Below, one piece after another: positions 22,901 to 34,900 of a DNA stretch of 64,000 bases. How positions within the stretch are numbered: position 1 is the first letter of the stretch; each line of letters opens with the position of its first letter. Below the pieces are notes generated by a model. The model ran no database searches. It was not told the origin of the DNA and was given only the letters and a program-made list of their open reading frames with translations. The DNA lies in contig BTPG01000008.1 of NCBI GenBank assembly GCA_036245525.1, forward strand, positions 32,491,323 through 32,555,322. The letters run 5' to 3'. Source of the DNA: Semisulcospira habei. Lineage: Eukaryota > Mollusca > Gastropoda > Semisulcospiridae. A program made the translations under genes and the position numbers.

Positions 22901-25900
22901 ATTAAACTGATAGTGTTACTCAAACTGAGAAGTAGATGCGGACTAAGTAACGATTATAATCCACATCTGCAAGAGGCACAGATCCTCAGGAGTCCCCTCT
23001 GCCCACAGGTTCATGAAAATCTACACCTCCGATTGGTTTCATTCATGCTCACGTTTCTCAAACCGAGAAACGAGTCCAACTGAAAACAGCCTTGACTGAA
23101 ACCAAATGGCAGGCTAGCACCGCGAAAACGTAAACAGCGAGTCTGCGGGCCCAGTTACCAAGATGTGTTGACAAGTTTTACAACTGAGCAGACTACTACC
23201 GAGGCCACACACACAAACGGCACGTGTGATTGAGGTAGAACTGTACATCGCAGTTGGATAACTTGACATCGAGTAGCCCGTTCAGTAGACGCAGCAGCTG
23301 CGCTTTGCAAGCACCCAATTTCAACCTTTTCTCGATTATGATTGGTGGCTCGCAAAGCAACGCCGCTGTGCCTACAGTGTACAGAGGTGACCGAGCGTGC
23401 GGCCGTGGGGAGGATGAAATTAGTTCGTTAAGAAGAGGGTGTTCGTTATGCAAGTGTATTCTCTTGTTTATTGTACACTACTTTTGACTAAGCCGACATC
23501 GGTTTTTTTTGCTGCCGACATTTCAAAATCTTTTTTGTCGACTTATTGATTTTCAAAATGACCCATTGATTTTATGTTCCTCCGGTCATATGACTTATTG
23601 ACTGCAAAACTCAACCTAACCACAGAGGTCACTCAAATTGGCACGTTTAGAAGGGTCTTGCCACAAAGTATCCTTGGGCCAAATTTGAAGATAGGCTTGA
23701 ATAGTCTCCGAGAAAATGCCAACATTAAAGTTTACCACGGACAACCGCTGGCCCAGAACATACTCACTTTTGCTTCGCATGCGAGCCAAAAATTACCTTC
23801 AGATGCACTTGCGTCAAGCTTATGTTTCTTCTTACTGGCTCCTGCATCATCCGACTTCTTTCTTTTGCCCGACTGTTCTTCTTCCTCTTCCTCCTCGTCG
23901 TCATCCTCCTCCTCATCCTCATCATCATCTGAAATAAATTAAACAAAGGCAAAGCCCTTATGGCTCGTGTGTATGACCAATCCACATTGTGACCTTGGCC
24001 TTTCCAACAGGTCACTGAAATGAGGAAGTGTTCAATTGTCTAAAAGGGCATCTGTGGCCCCTGACCTCTTGTGAGAAGTCGACTAAATTAGTATGCACTG
24101 AAAGATATGGGCTACCTCTAAGCCAAATGTTACTGTAAAGTTTGCAAAAACTTTGATAAAACTACATTTTACACACATTTGCCAACCTCCTGTGACCTGG
24201 GTCATCCTTACTATGCATAGGCCTCATCGGGTATCTCTATACCAGGTTTGGGTTTGAACTTCAACATTGTATTTAACAACAAGAAAGGCAAAGCCACTAT
24301 GGCTCACCTGTATGACCTATTTGCATGTGACCTTTGTGACAAGGGTTGGCTATGTTTTTGCAAAATGTAAGCATTTTCACAAATCTGGACCCCCCCCCCC
24401 CCCCAAAAAAAAAAAAATAAATTGATGTTTTCAAGCTAAAGACATCAAAGGGGTCTAGGGGGTTCAAACACCACAAAAATCCACTCAACCCAAAAACACT
24501 TTGTAACACCCAAAATGACGTTTTGGGGCTACCACGTCTGGCCTTAAAAAGGGACGAAATATAGAGATGGATCTTCACACTAAAAATCCAACACTTCAGA
24601 CAGAAAAACATGTAATATCACAAAGTAATTTTAAGCGAAGTAATTTTAAGCAATAAACATCAGCAAATAATTTTAACTTACCTGCAGGTCTCTTCACCGC
24701 TTTCTTTGCTGAAATACAAAACAAAAAACATCCTGCATTTTTTTCAGAGGAAACGACACATCTAGTCTAATCACAGGTTTTATGTAGAACATTCTTGCTG
24801 AGAAACAGTATTTGTAAAACAAGAAAGGCAAAGACGTTATGGCCCACGTGTATGACCAATCCACATAAGTGACCTTTATGACCTCGACCTTTCCAACAGA
24901 TCACTGAAATCAGCAAGTGTCATCATCCTCTGATGTGTTCTAGTGTCAACAGGGAAATCGGAGTCTTCTCAATATACATTTATTTTTCACAAATCTATGG
25001 ACCCTCAACTTCAGCGAGGGGACAACTAAATTAGTACGCATAGAAAGGTGTTACTATCAGCTACCTTCATGCCAAATTTTACTGAAAAATGTGCAAAAAC
25101 TTTGATAAACAAGAAAGGCCATTGTGGTCTTCCCATCAGCTATCTGTAGCAAGTTTGGGTTTGAAGATGTGAATAGTATTTGAGAAAAAAACATCTCGTC
25201 AAAATATGGATATTTTAGACCAATTTCCTGAGCTCTTGTCCTTTCTGAGGGGTCATCCAAATTAGTATGCATAGATTGGTCTTGCCATCAGGCATCTCTG
25301 TAGCAAGTTTGGGTTTGAAGTTGTGAATAGTATTTGAGAAAAACATTTTTGTCAAAATATGGCTATTTTGGACTAATTTTCTGAGCTCTTGTGACCCTTG
25401 ACCTTTCCGAGGGATCAACCAAATTAGTATGCATAGAAAGGTCTTACCATCAGGTATCACTGTACCAAGTTTGGGTTTGAAGTTGTGAATATTATTCGAG
25501 AAATTTGAGCGAAATCAAAATATTGTCATTTTTTTATCTATTTGCAGATCGCATATGACCTTGACCTTTGTGAGAGGTCACTCAAATTGGTATGTTCAGA
25601 AGGGTCTTGCCACAAAGTATCCTTGGGCCAAGTTTGAAGACTGTGGCTTGAATAGTATCCGAGAAAATGGCAACATTTAGTAGGTCGTCCCAGGCGCCCA
25701 CACGCAGGCGGAATACTAGGCCAAATGTGCTAAAACTGCACAAATTTGATCACTTTCACTACATAAACATTTTTTGTTTCTGATTTTAATATGAAAATGA
25801 AGATAAGTTCGGAATTAGTTGTAATAAATCGTGGAAATGTGTAGGGGGTTTACTCCATTTTTGCCGTGGCAAGGCCTTCCGCGCAGCTAAAGGCAGCGTT

Positions 25901-28900
25901 TTACACACTCCGGTTTTTCCCGCCGCGGATTTCCGAGAGAAAGGACACACACTAAAAATAACCTCATGATGAAAGTAGAGTTGTTTGCCGATCTGCCAAT
26001 ATAATTTTCGTATCAATATTTGCTGAAATTCTGGTCAAAATCCGACAACGAAAACTTTTGACTTCAAGTGGCCGTATCTGCCATATTTTTCATCCGTTTT
26101 TGACCAGTAAGCGCGGGTATTAAAGCTCAATTTACGCTCTTTCCAACGATACCAAAATCAGCACGATAGCTTTTCTGTAGGAATTTCGTCATGCGATCCA
26201 AGTGGGGCAACCCTACACCACCTGCGGCGACTTGCTAGAGGCAAAGTGAACTCGCGAGCCTAGCAATGACTCGGACTTGGCAGATACAAATTTCGTCTCC
26301 TACGAATGTCTTCCACCACATCTCAGTGAGTGATGCTTAAATTATATATGTTTTGATTAGTAATGCGAGTTTTGTGATTTTTTTTCTATATCATTATGTA
26401 TAGATGTGTGGAAACAGCCGACCCCATTGTTGCTCTAGCTAACCTACGTTAGGATAACGTGGTCAGCTGATCGATCTTTTCTGAAGTCGCTTTTCCAACT
26501 TGCAGTGTTAAATAATGCACATTTAATGGTTATTAGTGTTAATAGGCGCTTGAAAAGGCCATCAATCAGATTTTTTCCGATCAACGGCGATTCACTCTTT
26601 GCTATTTTGCTTTGCTATTTTTACGATGTTAGTGCTGACTGTGATATAACTGATCAGAATTGTATAGGTTACATTTGTAAAATAGTTTATGGCATATTTA
26701 CACAGTAACAGTGCTGTAGGTTAAGTGTACAAGGCACAGTATACTGTTCAACTTTAATTTAAGATGTAATTTAGTTAGTTAAGAGTCTGTTTATGTATAG
26801 ACAAATCACTGTTAATAGTAGTGGCACCGACAGTAATGTCAATAAGAGTTGGTAAGGATCTTCCTACACTTACCCATGAAGAAATCAGCCTGCGGAAGAA
26901 GCTACACACTACGCCAGTGTCAAGAGTGGCAAGTTTTCTGTCATGATCATAAGAAAATTCCAGCCACCTCAAAAAAAGTAACGGATTCTTTCAGAAGTGC
27001 AGTTTTCTGTGATAACTTTTTTTGCAAAATTGCCAAACACATTTTTTTTTATATGCTACTTCATTATTTTTATAAACATAGTTATCTTTGTAATCAAAAG
27101 ATTGTTAGGCAACTCGTCTGATCTGAATCAGGTTATGGCTAGGAATGCAAACAGAATTTTGTTTTGCATTAGCATAGACATGAAACTTTTTTTTTTAAGA
27201 TGTGTGTGCTTGTGACTGTTGCCTTTTGAAATTTTCAGTTTCTGGTCTTGATTTTTTGTTTTGATGTGATTTCTATTTTTAAATTCTATATCAGATTTTC
27301 ATATTTCACTTTTTTTCGGTGTGCTTTCAAAATGACACATTTCAGGTATTGCAATTGCATTGTACAGTATTATTTTATACGTTTCTTCACCGAGATCTTG
27401 AGTATTCATTTTACATGTTGGCATGAGATTTGCGCGAATCCATAGGCAAGGTAATGATTTTGAAATTTAGCATTACCTTTTATTCGTATTCTTTCCTCAT
27501 TTAAGATTAAGATTTTATTCTTCATCTAAATCATTATTTGCATTGCAGTTTTGCACTGGCCAGATTCTGACCTTTATTTTGATATGTGAACCATATGTAT
27601 ATGTGGCATAGTTCTTGAGATCTGCAGATTTTCACATGCTTTCAGTTTTTGTATTTTTCTAACGTCAGGTTTTTTTAATATAAATTATTCAGCTAAACCA
27701 TTACTAGGATTGCATTTGTAAGATTCTGGCCTTTCTTTTGATACCTTCAACTCGATAGCACCCCCATCTCCCTCTCTGACTCGGCCAAGAACCTCGGCGT
27801 CATCCTCGATTCCTCTCTGTCCATGACCAACTTCGTCTCCGCCACGACCCAGGCATGCTATTTCCACCTTCGCCGCATCAGTCAGATCAGAAAGTACCTC
27901 ACTACCGAAGCTGCCACCAAACTTGCTGTCTCTCTCATCTTATCTCGCATCGACTATTGCAACTCTCTCCTTTCCGGTCTCCCTCAATCCACCATCTTCA
28001 CTCTCCAACGCGTCCAGAACAATGCTGCCCGCCTCGTCCTCAGAAAGAAAAAATCCGACCACATCACACCCCTGCTCAAACTCCTTCACTGGCTCCCCAT
28101 CCCCCAACGCATCCAATACAAAGTTGTGTCTCTCTGCTACAAATCCCTGAACAACTGCGCTCCTGCCTATCTCTCCAACTTACTTCACCCCTACACACCT
28201 TCCCGCTCCCTCCGCTCTGCCTCCGACCCTCTCCGCCTCCACATCCCTCGCACCAAACTTAACACTTTCGGTCCCCGCTCCTTCTCCGTCTACGGTCCAT
28301 CCATCTGGAACACTCTCCCACTCTCTCTCCGTCAGAAACACTCTCTCTCCTCCTTCCAGTCCGCCCTCAAAACTCACCTCTTTCAACAGTTTTAGCACTA
28401 TATCACCGCACTCCCCACCCCAAGCTGACCGTCGTAATGTATTTCACTGTTTGTGGTACGTGAGTCATTGTCTAAAGCGTGCGCATGCGTGCGCGAGTTG
28501 TGAGTGTGCGCTTAGAGTTATAATCAGAGTTGCCAACCCCCAATTTTTTTTTCAGTAGTCAAAATGTAGAATTTCAGTAGTTTTATGACAATTTCAGTAG
28601 TCAATGCGCGTCAATTTCAGTAGTCAATTTCAGTAGTCAATGCGCGTCGCAGCGATGCATTACTAATGTAACTATACACAAACACAAAGGCAGGCAGAAT
28701 ACACATGACATTTAATGACATAAAAAAACACTGACAAAGTGCCATACTTGGAAAAGATTTTATAAGCACAGCAGCTTCATGACATACTTGCAATGCTGGA
28801 CAAACACAAGCTTCAATCTGGGGATCACTTAGACAGGGCAGTCCTCGTTGCTGCCTTACATTTCTTCAACACTATATCTGACAGTTTCGTTTCATAGCAG

Positions 28901-31900
28901 GGCACACCCTGCATGTTGGTATTGACATTTTTTTGCACAAGTTGTTGAAATGGTCCGCTACGGATGCAGGTAGATTGTGTTCCGCTACAAAAGTGGTGAA
29001 CAGCGTTTCAGTCCGGATGACAGATAAGTCTGTTTCTTTGAAAAAAACAGGAAGAGACTGAGATGGCACAAATTTTTTGACGTGCCGGGTCACATCGTTT
29101 AATCCTCCATCAGGCATGCCTACCCACAATTTGAAGTTTCAGTATTAGCCATTTGAAATTTCAGTAATACTATTAAAATTTCAGTAATACTATTATTATT
29201 GTTACCTATTATTTCTGCACTTTTTTATATTGTGCCTTTTATATTAGCACGAGCGCAAAAATAAAAATGACACACACACACATCACTGACCAGGACACTT
29301 ATAGTTTGCACATCTCTGTAATGGGTTAAATAATGGTTGGGCGCCCTCCCCCCCCCCCCCCCCCCCCTCCACTTAATTTTTTTAATTTTTTTTTTTTTAA
29401 ACTTGCACATTGTGAAATTTTCTGATCATTGCACTTAGGTCCAACCAAGGGAAAGCAGACACCGACAGGTTGGTTTAAATAAAGGGACATAATCAAGCAA
29501 ATTGTTCTAGTGTGCTTACTCCCCTTGTTATTGTTTTAATTTGACTAACTCCAACATTTACTTTATTTCTAGATTTAAAAGGCAACTACTATTAATGATA
29601 AATTAGGAAATCATATAAATTATTATTTTATGTACCCAATTTAACAAAATAATTGCATTTTTTGTCAGTTAGAATATCTTTTATTGTACAACTTCACCCA
29701 CAGCTTTAAACTAAAATAAACACTTGGATTATGTTAACAACAACGATATTTATGATGCAGAGAAAAATTCATATTATTTGAAAAAAATAATACAGCATAT
29801 ACGACCTGTCGGAAACCTGTCACGGCCAACCACAGGTGCATTCCAACCGGCTTCACAATGATTGGTTCAAAGCCAAACACACACTGGAAGCTGTGATCAG
29901 TAACTTAGTTGGGTGACCGTGACATTGACTCGGCCGGCAGCCTACACTGTAGCCACAGGCGCTCAACGAACCCTTAAAAAAAATTTTAACTATTGATTTT
30001 GCTTTTCCGTAGTATTTTTACTACTTCCGTAGCTCCGTAGTAACACATCTACTTCCGTAGTAAACTACGGATATTCCGTAGTGGTTGGCAACTCTGTATA
30101 ATTATTATAAGATAAGCGCATTATAAATACCGTAATTATTATTTATTATTATTATTATTTTTTTTTTTATTATTATTATTATTAATTATTATTATTATAT
30201 GAGAAAAATGTCTGTGTGTCCAACCGAATCTCTCTTTGAGATAATAAAGTACTCTCATTCTTATTCTTAGTTCTCGAGATATAAAGATTTGACTTGCACC
30301 TGACTGTGTTGCACTCTGTTAATTTTTTTACTGTTGCAAACTGGCATGGTTTACTTTGTACCTTCCTAATTGACATATTATTAGCCTTGAGTATACAACA
30401 AAAAAAAATAGGCATGCATAGTGCAGTGTTTTATGTGATATGCTGGATTTCCAGGCTAATATTTACATTACACGAATGGTGGAGACCCCAAAGTGGGTGT
30501 TCACGCAGTTTAACAAGGAAAAATGCGACTCGCAAGAGCACATTCAGGTTCACGTTATTCATACATTATTGTGGAGAAGGAGGTTCAGTTAGTATTATAT
30601 GCATCTAAGTAGTAGTCTGCACTGTTTAAACACTGTAAGCAGTGTTGGCCGACAAAACTGTGTTATTGCTGAGGCCTCAAACATGGACTTAAATTTGACC
30701 CGAAACGACAGAATGACACAATTTTCAAATCGCTACAACTCAGAAACCGTTTAAGATATCTCCACAAAATTTTGCATGCAAGCTCATCTTGATGTTTACT
30801 TTCAGAAAACTGTAAAAATTGTATTGCATTTGAATCTAAAAAAAATTACTGGGACAACCTAATTTAAGGCCAGACACGGTACCCCAAAAAGTCATTTTGG
30901 GCGTTCCTTAGTGTTTTTGGATTGAGTGGATTTTGGGGTTGTTTGAACCCATTAGAACCCGGCCACAACCATAAAATATCCAAAAATACCTTTTATTTGC
31001 TGTAAAAAAATAAATGAAGTGAAGCACCTGCTCAATTTTTCAAGCGTTCGTGATGTCTTTTGCTCGAAAACATCCAATGTTTGGACCCTGACAACACCGC
31101 TTTGCGAACGACGAACGCCGCCATGTTTGGGTCTATTCGAACCGGTTCCGTTTCTACTTTCCCATCCACAAACCAGTTGAAGGCTACAAAGGCTCTATAA
31201 ATAGCTATTGGCGCAAAACTGACGTCACAAACGACTGGAGATTTCCTTGTACTGACGTCATGCTAACGAGATAATATTTTCCAAAAGCGACCGAGCCGAG
31301 TGTTCCAGGCAACTTCAGGTTTTTCCGGCAAGGTTCGGTTTTCCGACCATCCCACAATGCACCATTACGCATGGCGAACAACTCGAACAAAATACGAGCA
31401 GTTATTTTGCAAAGTCCATCAGTTGTAAACGTTAAAAATGTCTCCAACGGCTTTGAAAAAGTTGCCTGGTGCTCAGCTAGCAGCTGTGAGGTTGAACAGA
31501 CGAAGAGAGATGTGTTCGAGCAGACGAACCCGAATGAAGAGAGAGGAAGAAAACATTCCTAAGCCTCATAACGTAAATGCCGAAGGCACGGTGGTGAAAT
31601 CCACAACGCCCCAAAAACTTGAATTGATGAAAGATGCTCGCGACATCGGTCAGTAAATGATTTAAAAAAATTGGTTTTACACATCGCTCAGGTGTATCTG
31701 AAATGGCAAAGTACAGCAGACATTTTGTGCACCTGACAGTTTCCTTTGACATTTTACCTTCAGAAAGTGTTCATATATCCAAGGCCGAGAAAACTTTTGC
31801 TTTTCATTTTCTCATGCGAAATATGTTTTACTAAGTTTAGTAGTGTTTGAGATCTATTGCTTTAAATTTGTACTAAAATGTGTATATGGTGGCCATCTTG

Positions 31901-34900
31901 GTTGGTTTCCAGGGCAACCAAAAACCACCTTTTTGGTCTCAGCTCACCAAACCCTATCAAAATACATCAACAGTTTTAAACAGATTCTAGACAGACAAAA
32001 GCTCATATTTGGGGTGTAGTGTCTGGCCTTAAGGGGAGACATGGTAGTTAAATAATGATTTTTTTTGTGTCAGAAACTGTTGGTTGTTTGTTGTCATTTT
32101 ATGATGTAAAATAACTGCTGGATTATATATAGTCTTTGAAAAATGTCAAAAAAAAATTTTTTTGTGACTTTAATGCATCAAAAACTGGGAAAAACGTTGC
32201 AAAATTAGCTAATTTCAAAATGTTCTTGTGTCTGAACTAATGCATATATTCTCTCACTTCTTTTTGTTTTTTAAATCTATTTATGTGCTAAATAGACCTG
32301 TGCATGGAAATTGCATTCAGTACATCAGTAATTTTATAATGAGCACTAGAAATAATTATAAATTGCAGTCATCAAGAGACCGAAAACAGCAATTCGCATG
32401 GTCACCAAACACAAACTAATACACTAAACTCGTATTCCATGCACAGAAATATTGCAACACATGTTACAAATATCATATCAAATATGAAATGGATCGGTCA
32501 AGCCATTCAAAAGATACCTTTTATTTGGTTGAAAAATCACATTTTGAGAAAACGGTCCCAAAAGATTGGACAAGCAAAACGGAGTACTGTGCCATAACAC
32601 CTATGGGATAAAAAAACAAAACAAAAAAATTGAATAGCCACATATAGAAACATATTTCTCATGAGAAAATGAAAAGCAAAAGGTTTCTCAGTCTTGGATA
32701 TATGCACACGTTGAAAATGTGTGATCTGAATGAGCGATTCTCGTATTTTGATCGAGTTGTACGCCATGCGTAATGGTGCATTGTGGGACGGTCGGAAAGA
32801 CCCGAAGCCGTTCGGAGCCTGGTCGGAAAAACCCGAAGTCATCCAGAACACTCGGCGCGCTCTGCCCATTGGTCGGTTTCCGAAAATAGTATTATCTCGT
32901 TAGCATAACGTCCGTATAAGGAAATCTCCGGTCGTTCGTGACGTCAGTTTTGCACCAATAGCTATTTATAGAGCCTTTGTAACCTTTAGCTGGTTGGTGA
33001 ATGGGAAAGTAGAGACGGAACCGGTTCGAATGGACCCAAACATGGCGGCATTCGTCGCTCGCAAAGCGGTGTTGTCAGGGTCCAAACATTGGATGTTTTC
33101 GAGCAAAAGACGTCGCAAATGCTTGAAACATTGAGCAGGTGCTTCACTTTATTTTTTTACAGCAAATAAAAGGTATTTTGTGATATTTTATGGTTGTGGC
33201 CGGGTTCTAGGGGGTTCAAACAACCCAAAAATCCAGTCAACCCAAAAACACTTCGGACACCAAAATTGACGTTTTTGCGGTACCGTGTCTCCCCTTAAAA
33301 AGTTTACCACAAACGACGGAGATGCGCCCATTACATACTCACTTTCGCCAACGCATGCGAGCCAAAAATCGGACCAGAAATGCAGAACACTGAAATGCAC
33401 GCACTATTGTATCCAACAAAAGTAAAACCACATAGCAGGCAAACTGTTTTTCTGTCAATCAGTTCGCATCTACTCGGGTACAAACAACTCTAACCCTATG
33501 CAAACTTAACCCTCTTCTGCATAGAGCGCCCGCCAGCGCCCGCTGAAAACACACAGTGTTTGTGCATAGAACGCCCGGTAACGCCCGCTGAACCACGTGT
33601 ATACTGTGGAGGCTGCCATGTTTACCATGGTAATAGAAATCTCGCGAGACCACAAGCCTCATTTTCGAGATTCTTTCCACTTCCTGTCAAAGCACGCCAT
33701 GTGCATTTTGGACGTTTCCTTACAGAGCAACAAATTTTTGAAGTTTCAAGTGTGAATCGATGGCCTCGAACTGTGGTGATCATTGGTGGGGGAGAGCAGT
33801 GACTATGAAGATTTTGAGGGATTTACAGAGCAAGGCTTGGTGAAAGTGGATAGAAGAGTGGAAGAATCTGACTTAGATTTGGAATGGGATGACTTAGGGA
33901 TCGTTTTTGTTTAGTCAACATCATCGTCTGAGGATGAAGCTTGTGATCATCAGCAACTGAGATTCAGAGTACGTAAAACAGCAGTTCAGTCAACTTTAGA
34001 TTTTCCCCCTTTATTTCCTTACACATTTTACAGCTCCACAAATGTTTATTTTATATATTTATTGATTTAACACTTTAGAAAAAATAATTGCTCTTTCTCA
34101 AGACTTGTCTAAATATTTTTAAACATTTTTTTAAAAATGTCACCCATTCAAAATTACGGAGTTGATATTTTCAAGAGCCGCCTGGCATATGCACTTGCAT
34201 GCAGAAGAGGGTTAACATGTCCCTGCTTGATGCAGAAACGTGTGAAGATCTGTGCTTCTTGCTGGCCCAACTTATGGACAGATGGCGTCACCATGCACCC
34301 GTTTCTACACTAGTCAGGACATACCTTCTTTTTTCTGAGCAGCAGCAGGAGCAGCAGCAGCAGCTTCGATCTTGATCGCACGTCCACCCACATCCTGACC
34401 AGAGAGAGCCACAGCCTTGGACAAATCACCAGCTTCTGCGAGGTCCACAGTCAGTGTCCTGCCACACAAACGCTGCATTTTTCAACTGCTTCAATTGCCT
34501 TTGCACATGAACAGACCTACATCACCGCAAGTATATGTTGAACACTTGAACTGCACGTTTGACAAGAACAGTGGATTAAAGCCTGGACAGGGTTATTAAT
34601 CCACACTTTCATTGAAACCATACAATTTTGACCTCAGTCTGATCTTCACAAATTGTCTATTGTGCATGCAGCCACAAGTACAGTGAACAGTACCAACGGC
34701 TGTGTGCAAACAAAAATTAACCCAAAGTTAAAAGTGTAAAATCCGAGGTGTTGTTCTCTGAAGGTTACAGTATAGGAGACCGAACAACCACTACAGTTCA
34801 AGGGCGTTGCCAGTAGCTTGCTCCTATGAGATATTCTCCCAAACGTTGATATAATTCTCAGAACTCTACCATGGAAGCATGACAGAAAGTACCACAAATC

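Larger units (their letters stand above)
23600..25680. repeat. Dispersed repeat family R, several copies, interrupted by exons
   Basis: Copies start with aagaaaggcaaagcc..tatggctca..gtatgacc (23942, 24283, 24821) and end with gagaaaatgccaac..aagtttaccac...catgcgagcc (to about 23790). They carry tgaccttgacctttg-type words. Two nucleolin-like exons are embedded. Related copies occur at 33299, 53630, 55868 and 57407. No coding capacity is evident. Confidence 0.75.
27744..30270 (+). mobile_element. 5'-truncated LINE inserted in copy 2, itself interrupted
   Basis: The same family as 15483/21569. It starts within the C-terminal coding part and has the same taagcgcattataaataccg 3' region with an ATT-rich tail. 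A hAT-like element (28525-30096) splits its 3' untranslated part. A further aataaagtactctcattctt tail ends at 30268. Confidence 0.8.
25681..30861. mobile_element. Second copy of the AGGTCGTCCC transposon, with nested elements
   Basis: It starts taggtcgtcccaggcgccca and ends ctgggacaacct. It matches copy 1 in both outer parts, including the aatggtggagaccccaaagt block at 30473. It lacks the TTAA element seen in copy 1 but holds a LINE fragment from 27744. It contains about 590 bp (26840-27420) absent from copy 1 and lacks the exon-like part at 17255. It is inserted in a family-R repeat, whose remainder resumes at 33299. The target duplication is unclear. Confidence 0.82.
30864..32032 (+). mobile_element. 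TTAA element J with a conserved small ORF
   Basis: The ends are TTAAGGCCAGACACGGTA and GTAGTGTCTGGCCTTAA. It shares its right TTAA with the next element (32029). Its left half, in reverse orientation, resembles the right half of elements at 32029, 44250 and 46663. It contains the Arg-rich ORF at 31438 with TATA and CRE-like motifs upstream. Confidence 0.85.

Noticed and set aside
25125..25620. CRISPR-like array
   Set aside because: The whole 158-bp unit repeats; there are no unique spacers, and the context is eukaryotic.
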